Below, piece after piece: positions 8,632 through 17,589 of a DNA stretch of 64,000 nucleotides (its first letter is position 1; each line of letters starts with the position of its first letter). The DNA comes from a bacterium (GTDB taxonomy: Bacteria > NPL-UPA2 > JAUVJM01): assembly GCA_030606215.1 (NCBI GenBank), contig JAUWGW010000001.1, positions 90,905-154,904 on the forward strand. Reading direction: 5' to 3'. Both the position numbers and the translations under genes were made by a program. The notes beneath the pieces are model-generated. The model was not told the origin of the DNA and ran no database searches. It saw only the letters and a program-made list of their open reading frames with translations.

Positions 8632-9759
8632 TTAAGAGAAAGATTCTTCAGTTAACAACTCATCAGCTCTTATATTTCTTGCAGCCTTTTTACCAATGAT
8701 GTTTTTGAACTGTTTTGGAGGTAGACCAGTCCCTGGCCTTTTGATAGTTATCATATCCTCCTGGATTACTACTCCTTTCTTAATATCCTTTGCCGCCACC
8801 ACGCTTTTCCTTACAGCCTCTGCAATCCTTAATTCACTTTCCGTGGGCTTGACATTTCTTGAGCCTAAAATTAACTCAACACTATCCAGCGGAAAAGCGG
8901 TTTTGAGCTTCCTGTTAATCTCTCTTAGAACCTCAAAAGGATCCCTTATTTGAGCTTGTTCAACAAACCTTGCCATCTCGATCATTTGCTTGAGTTCATT
9001 TGGTTCCAGAGAAGCTTTATGGTCTAACCCATCCATATTCTTATCTAAGGTGAAGTGTTTTTCAATAATCGCAGCCCCTAAGGAAACGGCGACAGCCGCA
9101 GGCTCTATCCAAGAGGTATGGTCAGAAAATCCTACAGGCAGACCAAATTCATTCTCCAGAGTTTCCATCACTCGCAGATTCACATCCCCCAGTCTACACG
9201 GGTAGTCTGTCGTGCAATGTAAAATGATAATCTTGTTGGTGTTTTCCCTCACTGTATCAATTGCTTCTTTCACCTCTTCAAAGGTTGCCATTCCTGTACT
9301 TATTATCAAGGGCTTGCCTTTCTCGGAAACATACTCCAGTAACGGAACATTGGTCACATCGGGACTGGGAATCTTGAAAGCTACTACCCCTAAACTATCC
9401 AGAACATCAACACTCCATTTATTTGAATGGGATGAAGATAAGAAAATGATATTTTTCTGGTCACAGTACTCCTTTAAAACCTTATGTTCTTTTTCCGTAA
9501 GCTCAACCTTTTTGAGAACATTGAATTGTGAATCGCACTTCCCGATATTTTGGCGTTGATACTCAACGATGGGTAAGTCTTTCGTTACTATGTCTTCTGT
9601 TCTAAATGTTTGAAACTTAACCGCATCTGCACAAGCAGATACAGCTGCATCTATCATCCTCTTTGCTATTTCCATATTCCCGTTGTGGTTGACACCAGCC
9701 TCAGCAATTATGAATACTGGATATCCCTTCCCAATTTTCTTGTCAGCTATCTTAATCAT
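8632..9759 (-). CDS. neuB: N-acetylneuraminate/legionaminate synthase
   Basis: A 375-residue sialic-acid-synthase family enzyme that condenses phosphoenolpyruvate with the free hexosamine. The NeuB barrel occupies residues about 1-285 (FIIAEAGVNHNGN, DAVKFQTF, LIISTGMAT, VGFSDHT, AAIIEKHFTLDKN). The C-terminal SAF/antifreeze-like domain is at about 300-370 (RKSVVAAKDIKKG, RPGTGLPP). Both are complete. The ATG overlaps the stop of the NeuA gene in an ATGA arrangement. Order and neighbours favour a legionaminic-type product over Neu5Ac, but residues alone do not settle this. Confidence 0.93.
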   Translation of the reverse strand: MIKIADKKIGKGYPVFIIAEAGVNHNGNMEIAKRMIDAAVSACADAVKFQTFRTEDIVTKDLPIVEYQRQNIGKCDSQFNVLKKVELTEKEHKVLKEYCDQKNIIFLSSSHSNKWSVDVLDSLGVVAFKIPSPDVTNVPLLEYVSEKGKPLIISTGMATFEEVKEAIDTVRENTNKIIILHCTTDYPCRLGDVNLRVMETLENEFGLPVGFSDHTSWIEPAAVAVSLGAAIIEKHFTLDKNMDGLDHKASLEPNELKQMIEMARFVEQAQIRDPFEVLREINRKLKTAFPLDSVELILGSRNVKPTESELRIAEAVRKSVVAAKDIKKGVVIQEDMITIKRPGTGLPPKQFKNIIGKKAARNIRADELLTEESFS

Positions 9760-10490
9760 GACCTATTGCGCGAGTGCTTCCTTTCTTTCATGATTGCCTC
9801 CGCAATCTTAAAGTCAAATTCATCATCTATATCTAATGATCTTTCTTTGGACATGGTATATGCCCTGGTGTCCTTGCCGATAACAAAGTCTTTCAATTGC
9901 ATGAGTACGCTAACTTTTGTAGCATAAATTGCTGCGTTTACTCTATACAGTTTCGGGGATTCTAAGTAACTACATGGTTTCCTGCTTGCCACTCTGGATA
10001 TGAATTCCTCCTCAATGCAGAACTTGATTCTCTTCTCATTATCTATCTTTAACATCCACAAGGATAAATAGTCCAATTCACATACACTGGCAACAGAATC
10101 TGCTCCTGTGTCTCTTAAGATTTTTAGAGCCTTATCAATATCTTCGACTGTTCGGAACGGGGAGGTTGGTTGTAAGAGAATAGCATAGTCAAATCCTTCT
10201 ATATTTCTCAATACATGTTGCATAACTGGCAAAGTAGGAGTTATGTCTTGCACTAATTCTACCGGCCTTATCACGACTTCAGCCCCATATTGTCGAGAGA
10301 CTTCGGCAATTTCGTCATCTTCAGTAGAAACCACCGTCTTTGTTATACGGTTTGATAGCAATGCCTGTTGAATGGTATAGGCAATCAGTGGTTTACCAGC
10401 CAATATTCTTAGGTTCTTCCTCTTAACCCGTTTAGAGTTTCCCCTTGCCGGAATTATGGCTATTATTTGAGCAGCGTTTTCAGTTTCCAT
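9756..10490 (-). CDS. neuA: CMP-nonulosonate synthetase (NeuA/LegF)
   Basis: A 244-residue cytidylyltransferase activating the NeuB product with CTP. IAIIPARGNSKRVKRKN is the nucleotide-binding loop, VSTEDDEIAEV and LLQPTSPFR are family motifs, and SLDIDDEFDF is the C-terminal signature. I chose the ATG at 10490 (METENAAQ) because GGAAGG lies four bases upstream. It overlaps the end of the amidotransferase gene by 28 bases. It is clearly diverged from the second cytidylyltransferase at 1477-2157, so the two probably take different acids. Confidence 0.9.
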   Translation of the reverse strand: METENAAQIIAIIPARGNSKRVKRKNLRILAGKPLIAYTIQQALLSNRITKTVVSTEDDEIAEVSRQYGAEVVIRPVELVQDITPTLPVMQHVLRNIEGFDYAILLQPTSPFRTVEDIDKALKILRDTGADSVASVCELDYLSLWMLKIDNEKRIKFCIEEEFISRVASRKPCSYLESPKLYRVNAAIYATKVSVLMQLKDFVIGKDTRAYTMSKERSLDIDDEFDFKIAEAIMKERKHSRNRS

Positions 10491-11569
10491 TTGCCTTCCA
10501 CTTTCTCCCAAATTTCCTTGTTGCGAAATCTTTCAGCAATGTCCCAGAATTCTTCTTCAGTATAGCCAGTGAATTCCAGAAAGTCTTTTAAGGCTTTTGG
10601 GTCTAATTTATGGTCATGTTCCTTGACCAGCTTGATTGCTTCATCCCTGCTAATCCTACCTGTGCGTATCCAGTAACAACATACGTCCGTAACTCTAGCA
10701 TGACCATACTTGTAATATTTCAACCAGGGGTGTACCAGGTAACCAATAGCATCTATCTGGTCATAATCTTCTACGTATCCTTCCCTTTTCCATTCATCTC
10801 CTAAAGATTTAAACCCATACTTTCTGGCAACTTCATAATTACGATAACCATCCCAAGGGAAAAAATAGCTCAAATAGATGGGTTCTATACCAGCTTTTTC
10901 TATCTCTTCCTTCCCAGGATAAATAAAAGTGTTAAGGTCCTTCATTGTTATTTCCTCATCCAACCAAAAGTCCCAATCTATAGGCTTTACCACATCATTA
11001 TCAATTTGGTCTTTAGCGCTATAGGTCTCTTCTTTCTGAAAACCACCATATTCATAACTCACATTTTCACCATATACTACCAAGGGAATCTTCATATTTA
11101 TGGCCATTCTAATGGGGAAAACATATACTGCTCTATCCCAGCACCACATAGGACTTCCGAGCTTTTCAAAAGCCTTTCGCATCATCTTTCTGGCTAATTT
11201 CCTATTTAGGTGAAGAGAGATAGTATCGCAACCAAATGCATCACTAAGATTATTAAAATTGTGAAGCCCGGCCTTAGTCCAGCTGAAATTCGATACATTG
11301 ACCAGAAGAGGATTCATCTCCATCCGCTCTTTTATTACATACGCCTGGAAATGGCTATCCTTCCCTCCACTCACAGTAACAATACAATCATAATAGTTAC
11401 CATTTTTACCTCTAAACTTATCGCAGAGATTCTGAAGTTCGCTGTATCGCGAATCCCAGTCAATCCCCTTCTTCTTCTCAGCTACTTTACAAGCCTGGCA
11501 GATACCTTCGCTATCCAGGACCAGACCCGGCCTGGTATCTGGCATCACACATTTTTTACAATATCTCAT
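10463..11569 (-). CDS. N-acetyl sugar amidotransferase (PseA/WbpG/PtmG family)
   Basis: A 368-residue ATP-pyrophosphatase-type amidotransferase. It starts with a zinc-finger-like segment (CKKCVMPDT, then CQAC), followed by the PP-loop TVSGGKDSHFQAYV. WbpG, PseA and PtmG convert an N-acetyl group to an acetamidino group on an aminosugar or nonulosonate. The HisH- and HisF-like ammonia-supplying partners often seen beside WbpG are not in this window. PtmG acts in legionaminic acid modification in Campylobacter, so an acetamidino-legionaminate product is a reasonable inference. Confidence 0.85.
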   Translation of the reverse strand: MRYCKKCVMPDTRPGLVLDSEGICQACKVAEKKKGIDWDSRYSELQNLCDKFRGKNGNYYDCIVTVSGGKDSHFQAYVIKERMEMNPLLVNVSNFSWTKAGLHNFNNLSDAFGCDTISLHLNRKLARKMMRKAFEKLGSPMWCWDRAVYVFPIRMAINMKIPLVVYGENVSYEYGGFQKEETYSAKDQIDNDVVKPIDWDFWLDEEITMKDLNTFIYPGKEEIEKAGIEPIYLSYFFPWDGYRNYEVARKYGFKSLGDEWKREGYVEDYDQIDAIGYLVHPWLKYYKYGHARVTDVCCYWIRTGRISRDEAIKLVKEHDHKLDPKALKDFLEFTGYTEEEFWDIAERFRNKEIWEKVEGKWKLKTLLK

Positions 11570-11578
11570 TGTTTGCGA

Positions 11579-13219
11579 CTACTCACATTCCGCTCTGTCC
11601 AACCAACCATCGGGGCTGCTTATCGTTCCCATATCGGGTGACTCTCCAGCCTTTAGAAAAACAGATTTTAACAGCACCCAGTAAGACATACGGTCAACCG
11701 ATGAGTTGTCTGCATTAAGCCGGTACTCCAATCGCACTAATGACTCCGGACACGGATATCGGTCATTGGTAGTAACTGTGCATATCCATCCCTCTGGACG
11801 CAGCCAAAGATCTACTGACTCCTCATCATAAATGAACACTGGCGATACAATTGTATTGCGAGCAAAATTTACCGGGACGTTCAAATCCTCCGGCGACATT
11901 CTTCTATTCATCACCAGAACTTCTCTTGTGCTCGGGACCATCTTCAGGATGAACAGCGGTGGATCCACTAAGCCAGCAGGTATTATGCGAGCCAGTTTCG
12001 TGGCCAATTCACGCTGCACCAGCGAATCATAAATGTACCATTTGGTAACTCGTAAAGAGGAGAGAGCAAGAATCATCAGCACTACAAAAAATACGCTGAT
12101 TCTGATTCGATGATGCCGGATAGCCATAATAAACGTCGCGCCGATTATTGAAATACCAGGAATCGAAGCATACGCAAAGCGACTGAAAAAGTGGCAAGCC
12201 GAGGGCACTCTGCCAATTAGTGCGTAGGGTAATGCGCCCAGTATCGCAAGTAGTACTCCGAATGCAAGCTGCCAAGTAATCAGACTCCTCTGCTTCAAGT
12301 GCGACGTCTTTCTTCGCCTACCCGCTGGCTCCCAAAACCACACAATTAAAAGTCCCAAAACTCCCAAAATAATGATTCCATGCCAGGAAGCCAATTTAAG
12401 CGCGGAACTCAGTGTGTAGCTGACACCATGCAGGTAGTAGCGACCATGCCTGGCCAAATCCTTTAGTAACGGCAACATCGAGAATCTTAGCTGATTGTAA
12501 CTTGCATAGTACCCGTAGGGTTTTAACCAGGTAAACTTGGCAATGATAAAAGCAACAGCTATAATCCAAAATGGCATGCAACGCCGGGTCACCTTGCGAA
12601 TCCCCTTGCCACTCTGATGCACAAATAGAACTCGTAACGGTTCCAGGAACATAAGGGTTTCAAACGATAAAGAAGTAATAAAAGCTCCCACTGCCAGGAT
12701 ACTTCCTCTCTTTCGGCCAGAAGACATGACCCAGATGGACAACAAATAACAAAACATGAAAATGTCATAACTGGTATGTACTAAACACCCACGCGCATAG
12801 TAGAACGGAGAAAGCAAATATATTGCCGCGGCCCAGACAGAAATATCCTGTGTCAAGCGCGGCCGCCGCAAGATCCGGTAGAGAAGAACACCATTGGCAA
12901 GATGACAGACCACGGCAAAGACCCTTGCCAGTATCCCAGCGTGTTGGCCTCCCACTCCATAGAACAGGGCAAGAGGCAGCCAGTAGCCCGGATGCCGCAT
13001 CTGCAATGTGTACTCAAATAGTTTATTTAAACCCTCAACCCTTGATACCCAAAACCAGGCCCAATCATCCCAATACATGCCCGAAATAAGGAGAAATGGA
13101 ACATAGATTAGACCACAGGTGATAAATAGCACAGAAACAGCCCGCGGTGTCAGAATGTTTAAACCTCGGTTATGTGTTGATAAAAGGTGTAATCTCTGTC
13201 TGTTAATTTTACCGGTCAT
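11579..13219 (-). CDS. GT-C-like polytopic membrane protein, tandem copy 2
   Basis: A 546-residue integral membrane protein with about ten hydrophobic segments. The first loop after TM1 contains YWDDWAWFW, an acidic pair placed as in GT-C and GtrII-type glycosyltransferases that use polyprenyl-linked donors. A soluble C-terminal domain of about 130 residues follows the last TM. It is a close paralog of the next gene (13209-14852). The last 169 bases of the two genes differ at only three positions. The start at 13219 (MTGKINRQ) aligns with the paralog's start and overlaps its end by 11 bases. Likely role: transfer of a sugar to, or polymerisation of, the glycan in the membrane. The specificity is unknown. 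Confidence 0.7.
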   Translation of the reverse strand: MTGKINRQRLHLLSTHNRGLNILTPRAVSVLFITCGLIYVPFLLISGMYWDDWAWFWVSRVEGLNKLFEYTLQMRHPGYWLPLALFYGVGGQHAGILARVFAVVCHLANGVLLYRILRRPRLTQDISVWAAAIYLLSPFYYARGCLVHTSYDIFMFCYLLSIWVMSSGRKRGSILAVGAFITSLSFETLMFLEPLRVLFVHQSGKGIRKVTRRCMPFWIIAVAFIIAKFTWLKPYGYYASYNQLRFSMLPLLKDLARHGRYYLHGVSYTLSSALKLASWHGIIILGVLGLLIVWFWEPAGRRRKTSHLKQRSLITWQLAFGVLLAILGALPYALIGRVPSACHFFSRFAYASIPGISIIGATFIMAIRHHRIRISVFFVVLMILALSSLRVTKWYIYDSLVQRELATKLARIIPAGLVDPPLFILKMVPSTREVLVMNRRMSPEDLNVPVNFARNTIVSPVFIYDEESVDLWLRPEGWICTVTTNDRYPCPESLVRLEYRLNADNSSVDRMSYWVLLKSVFLKAGESPDMGTISSPDGWLDRAECE

Positions 13220-14852
13220 TTTTGTCCAACCAGCCATCGGGGCTGCTTATCATTCCCATATCGGGTGACTCTCCAGCCTTTAGAAAAACAGATTTTAACA
13301 GCACCCAGTAAGACATACGGTCAACCGATGAGTTGTCTGCATTAAGCCGGTACTCCAATCGCACCAATGACTCCGGACACGGATATCGGTCGTGCCATGT
13401 AACTGTGCATAAGTAGCCTTCTGGACGTCGCAAACCGTCAACGGACTCTTCGTCATAAATGAACACTGGCGATGCAGTTGTATTGCGAGCCAGATTTACC
13501 GGGGCGTTCAGATCCTCCGGGTCCATTCTTCTGTTTAACACCAAAACTTCTCTTGTGCTTGGAACCATCTTCAAGATGAACAGCGGCGGATGCACAAGAT
13601 TAGCAGGTATTATGCGAACCAGCTTCATGACCAATTCACGCTGTACCAGCGAGTCATAAATATACCATTTTGTAATTCGTAAGGAGGAAAGAGCAAGAAT
13701 CATCATTACTATGAAAAATACACTGATTCTAATTCGATAATGCCGAATGGCCATAATAAGTGCCGCGCCAATTATCGAAATACCCGGGATCGAAATATAT
13801 GCAAAACGACTATAAAAAGCATAAGACGATGGAACTCTACCAATTAGCGCGTAGGGTAACGCACCCAGTATCGCGAGCAGTGTTCCGAATAGAAGCTGCC
13901 AACCGACCAAGTTGTGCCCTTCCCGGCATTGTGCTTCTTTTCGCCTGCTCCTTCGACTGAAAAGCCACGCGATTAAAAGTCCCAAAACTCCCAAAGTAAT
14001 AATTCCAGGCCACGAAGCCAATTTAAGTGCGGAACTCAATGTGTAGCCGACACCACGCAGGTAATAGCGACCATGCCTCGCCAGATTCTGTAACAACGGT
14101 AGCATCGAAAATCTCAACTGATTATAACTTGCGAAGTCACCATAGGGTTTTAACCAGACAACCCTAGCGACAGTGAACGCAGCAAACATAATCCAAAACG
14201 GCACGCAACGTCGGATAGTGTTGCGGACCCCTTTCCAACCCCGATGCACAAATAGGACTCGTAATGGTTCTAAGAACATAAGGGTCTCAAAGAATAATGA
14301 AATAATAAAAGCTCCCACTGCAAGCAGATTCCCTCTCCTTCGACCAGAACGCAGGAGCCAGATCGAGAATAGATAAAAGAACATGAAGATGTCATAAATG
14401 GCATGGCTTATAGTTCCACGCGCATAGTAAAATGGAGAAAGCAAATATATTGCCGCAGCCCAGACAGAAATATCACGTGTCAAGAGCGGCCGCCGCAAGA
14501 TCCGGTAGAGAAGAATACCATTGACGAGATGACAGACTACGGCAAAGACTCTCGCCAGTATCCCAGCGTGCTCACCCCCAACCCCGTAGAACAGCGCAAG
14601 AGGGAACCAGTAGCCCGGATGCCGCATCTGCAACGTGTAATCAAATAGTCTATCCAGACCCTCGACCCTTGACACCCAGAACCAGGCCCAATCGTCCCAA
14701 TAGATGCCCGGAATCAACAGAAACGGGATATAGACTAAACCGCAGGCGATAAATAGTAGAAAGATAGCCCGCGGTGTCATAATAGCTGAATGTCGATTAT
14801 CCAATGCCAGAAATCGTTCGTGTCGAAATAATATCAGATGTGAGAATTTCAT
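13209..14852 (-). CDS. GT-C-like polytopic membrane protein, tandem copy 1
   Basis: A 547-residue paralog of the adjacent gene with the same plan: TM1, the acidic loop YWDDWAWFW, multiple TM segments, and a C-terminal non-membrane domain starting near FILKMVPSTREVLV. The start at 14852 forms an ATGA overlap with the ABC ATPase stop, which also removes 21 spurious upstream codons. Both copies are intact. Similarity is high throughout, with scattered changes, and near identity at the 3' end points to gene conversion. Position next to an O-antigen-type ABC exporter suggests a role in decorating or assembling the exported glycan, which is inference. Confidence 0.7.
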   Translation of the reverse strand: MKFSHLILFRHERFLALDNRHSAIMTPRAIFLLFIACGLVYIPFLLIPGIYWDDWAWFWVSRVEGLDRLFDYTLQMRHPGYWFPLALFYGVGGEHAGILARVFAVVCHLVNGILLYRILRRPLLTRDISVWAAAIYLLSPFYYARGTISHAIYDIFMFFYLFSIWLLRSGRRRGNLLAVGAFIISLFFETLMFLEPLRVLFVHRGWKGVRNTIRRCVPFWIMFAAFTVARVVWLKPYGDFASYNQLRFSMLPLLQNLARHGRYYLRGVGYTLSSALKLASWPGIITLGVLGLLIAWLFSRRSRRKEAQCREGHNLVGWQLLFGTLLAILGALPYALIGRVPSSYAFYSRFAYISIPGISIIGAALIMAIRHYRIRISVFFIVMMILALSSLRITKWYIYDSLVQRELVMKLVRIIPANLVHPPLFILKMVPSTREVLVLNRRMDPEDLNAPVNLARNTTASPVFIYDEESVDGLRRPEGYLCTVTWHDRYPCPESLVRLEYRLNADNSSVDRMSYWVLLKSVFLKAGESPDMGMISSPDGWLDKNDR

Positions 14853-16135
14853 CCGGCGAACTCCGTTTCCCATTTGAAGTCCGGTCTGATCACACCACTT
14901 CTTCCATCTGCCCAATGGGATCCTACACCCGCTGTCATATCCACGGAAAACCGAATCAGTTCAAAATCTCGGTAAAGTCGCTGTGCCCCCTTAATTCCTG
15001 TAATTACTCCCAGAACGAATGTTCCATCATTCAGTAAATTCTCAGGGATCGTGCACATAGCAACATAAATCCCCTGTTTCCGATTGTACCAGCCATGTTC
15101 TTCAGTTCTATCGCGATCAAAGGATGTACAGACCCATTGTCCCTCAGTTGTCTTCAAAGTCAGACCAACGCGTAGATTGGACACACTCTCGGTGAGCTGA
15201 TATCGAAACTCAATCTGAAACGGATATCTTGCTAGTACCCGTTCCGAAACCTTGCCTTTATGGTCTAAGATCCGTAGTGACAGCGGCACAAGTAAGCCCA
15301 GGTCGTTAAGGCGTTCCTCTTCCCATTGCCAGATGTACTCACCACTTTCCACTGAGTTACCTTTCAAATACGTTTTCACTACCTCTGCACTGGAGCCGCG
15401 CATCTGAAGACATCCCTGCTCCAGCAAAAGCGTCTGTGGACAGAGGGCCTGAATCACAGCCATATTGTGACTCACAAACAACACAGTTCGCCCCTCGCCC
15501 GTTACATCTTTCATTTTCCCCAGGCACTTCTTCTGAAACTCCACATCCCCCACTGCCAGTACCTCATCTACTAACAGTATTTCCGGTTCAAGGTGGGCGG
15601 CAACGGCAAAGGCAAGACGAACATGCATCCCTGCGCTATAGTGTTTCACAGGAGTATCAATAAACTTTTCTATTTCTGCAAATGATACTATCTCATTAAA
15701 CTTTTTATCTATCTCTCTTTTCTTCATTCCAAGAATAGCTCCATTAAGGTAAATATTCTCTCTTCCCGTAAGCTCGGGATGGAAACCGGTGCCTACTTCA
15801 AGGAGACTCCCTACTCTTCCACGAATTTCTGCATGTCCTTTCGTTGGCTCAGTTACTCTTGATAAAATCTTGAGTAGTGTTGTCTTCCCCGCTCCATTTC
15901 TTCCGATAATTCCAACTACCTCTCCTCTTTTGACTTCAAGGGAAACATCCTTCAATGCCCAGATGTATCCTTTTTCTCTTTTTGGAGCTGACTGGTTCTT
16001 GAGCTTCCCAAAGGGCGTGGTGAAAAGTTTAGTTATTTCATCCCTCAATGCTTTGTAAGGAACTTTCTCTCCTATCCTGTATCTTTTGCTTAAATTTTCT
16101 GCGCTGACGGCTACATCATTCATTTTCGCCCTCAT
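14849..16135 (-). CDS. wzt: ABC transporter ATPase with glycan-binding C-terminal domain (Wzt-like)
   Basis: A 428-residue ATPase. Walker A is GIIGRNGAGKTT, the signature is HYSAGMHVRLAF, Walker B is ILLVDEVLAVGD, and the H-loop is VSHNMAVI. Residues about 270-428 form an extra beta-rich domain like Wzt_C, which in O-antigen and teichoic acid exporters recognises the end of the glycan. The upstream TTG is ignored in favour of the ATG at 16135 with GGGAGG in front. The adjoining permease completes the exporter, so the polymer is probably made in the cytoplasm on a lipid carrier and exported by the ABC route. Confidence 0.9.
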   Translation of the reverse strand: MRAKMNDVAVSAENLSKRYRIGEKVPYKALRDEITKLFTTPFGKLKNQSAPKREKGYIWALKDVSLEVKRGEVVGIIGRNGAGKTTLLKILSRVTEPTKGHAEIRGRVGSLLEVGTGFHPELTGRENIYLNGAILGMKKREIDKKFNEIVSFAEIEKFIDTPVKHYSAGMHVRLAFAVAAHLEPEILLVDEVLAVGDVEFQKKCLGKMKDVTGEGRTVLFVSHNMAVIQALCPQTLLLEQGCLQMRGSSAEVVKTYLKGNSVESGEYIWQWEEERLNDLGLLVPLSLRILDHKGKVSERVLARYPFQIEFRYQLTESVSNLRVGLTLKTTEGQWVCTSFDRDRTEEHGWYNRKQGIYVAMCTIPENLLNDGTFVLGVITGIKGAQRLYRDFELIRFSVDMTAGVGSHWADGRSGVIRPDFKWETEFAG

Positions 16136-16171
16136 TCTAACTCCCTCCCACAAAGGGAGAGGAAAATTTTT

Positions 16172-17065
16172 TCACACCACATCTGCAAAAGTTTGTTCCA
16201 TCTTTCGGAAATAGAGAATTCCACCGATAAGAATCAGAACTATTATCGAAATTGAAACAGCAAGAGATGGTCCCCAGATTGCTCCCTTGCCGAGCAATGC
16301 TTTCCTAAATCCTTCTATTACTCCTACCATTGGATTAAGCCCGTAAAGAGCTCTCCATCGCTCTGGAACTATAGTGATTGGGTACGCAATTGGAGTTGCG
16401 AAAAGCCAGAGCTGTATTAGAAATCCCACGGCATAACGGACATCCCTGTACTGAACATTCAATGCTGAGAGCCATAACCCTACCCCAAATGCAGTTATGA
16501 TTGACAGAAGCACAAACAGAGGTATTGTCCATATCGCCCCTGTGGGGTAAATATTATAGAAAAACATCATCCCGATAAGGACAGTAAAAGCAATGACAAA
16601 ATCTACCAATCCTCCAAGAACTGAGGATAAAGGTAAGATCAGGCGAGGAAAATATACTTTGGTAATTGTCTGTTGATGTTCCACAAGACTGTTTGTCGCA
16701 TGGGTGAGGCTATTTGCAAAATATGTCCAGGGAACAAGTGCACTATAGGCGAAAATCGGATAGGGCAACCCCTCCGAGGGAATTCTCGCAAATTTACCAA
16801 AGAATAGACTGAAGATCATCATCGTAAAAAAAGGTTGGATAATTGCCCATGCACCACCAATTGCAGTTTGCTTATACCGCACCTTTATGTCACGCCATGT
16901 GAGGAAGTAGACAAGTTCTCGGTATTCCCACAGTTCTTTGAAATTGAGAAATCGCCAACCATGAGTAGCCCGTATGCAGATTGTTGGAATTCCTCTCATG
17001 GATTCTGTAGGCAAGCTACAATTCCCTCCACGAACTCGCTTTTTTTTAGAATCAAGTAAACTCAC
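16172..17065 (-). CDS. wzm: Polysaccharide ABC transporter permease (Wzm-like)
   Basis: A roughly 297-residue ABC-2 type permease. The family entry motif FLTWRDIKVRYKQTAIGGAW precedes six predicted membrane segments, with LNVQYRDVRY and GLNPMVGVIEGFR in the conserved loops. Start choice is uncertain: a GTG at 17065 follows GGAAAG and overlaps the previous gene's end, while a TTG at 17077 is in the same frame. It pairs with the Wzt-like ATPase 36 bases downstream. Together they form the inner-membrane exporter of the locus. Confidence 0.88.
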   Translation of the reverse strand: MSLLDSKKKRVRGGNCSLPTESMRGIPTICIRATHGWRFLNFKELWEYRELVYFLTWRDIKVRYKQTAIGGAWAIIQPFFTMMIFSLFFGKFARIPSEGLPYPIFAYSALVPWTYFANSLTHATNSLVEHQQTITKVYFPRLILPLSSVLGGLVDFVIAFTVLIGMMFFYNIYPTGAIWTIPLFVLLSIITAFGVGLWLSALNVQYRDVRYAVGFLIQLWLFATPIAYPITIVPERWRALYGLNPMVGVIEGFRKALLGKGAIWGPSLAVSISIIVLILIGGILYFRKMEQTFADVV

Positions 17066-17576
17066 TTTTCTTTCCAAAAACTATCAGCTTCATTGTTACT
17101 ATAATTTTTGCTATCAACAACATCATGGGATTGCCAACATAATATCTGTCATTTTTGCATATTATCTGACCGTTATTAATTAACCTATTCATTCTTTTCT
17201 CAATAATCTCTTTAGCACTGTACCGTTCCAGAATTTCTGACATAGCGAGCCCTTCCTTAGAATCATATAATTCTCTTAATATTCTAATCCTCCGCGCTGT
17301 TTCCCCAAGATTTATAAAATGAAAATATCCGTATCCTAAAGCTGAATATGTAACAATATTAACAAAAGTAGAAGGCGCATTTCCTGGCAAAGATAAAGAA
17401 AGTTGCTTAAAACAATACAATTCAACAATTAACAAACTGAACATTCCAGCCGTGAAACCAACAAAAATAGACTTTAATACACTAAATCCAGTAATATAGC
17501 GACAACAGCAAACCTGACATACTACATTTACTCCAAAGCCGATGATAGGCGAAAATGCATGTAGACAATTCATCAT
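17052..17576 (-). CDS. Membrane protein with C-terminal winged-helix-like domain (a)
   Basis: A 174-residue protein of unknown function. Hydrophobic segments at about residues 8-24, 28-50 and 68-88 are followed by a region (about 95-150) whose pattern SEILERYSAKEIIEKRMNRL then YYVGNP resembles a winged helix. It ends in a hydrophobic amphipathic tail. The protein encoded just upstream has the same length and plan, including a matching tail (MLLIAKIIVTMKLIVFGK here, FIARIFVAYRRLIGK there). The pair is probably membrane-bound and may regulate or scaffold glycan assembly, but no function is demonstrated. It overlaps the start of the permease gene. Confidence 0.6.
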   Translation of the reverse strand: MMNCLHAFSPIIGFGVNVVCQVCCCRYITGFSVLKSIFVGFTAGMFSLLIVELYCFKQLSLSLPGNAPSTFVNIVTYSALGYGYFHFINLGETARRIRILRELYDSKEGLAMSEILERYSAKEIIEKRMNRLINNGQIICKNDRYYVGNPMMLLIAKIIVTMKLIVFGKKSEFT

Positions 17577-17589
17577 ATCAACAATTTTG

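Noticed and set aside
12823..13089. Plus-strand open frame of 88 codons inside the GT-C gene
   Set aside because: Proline- and arginine-rich shadow frame with no ribosome-binding site or motif.
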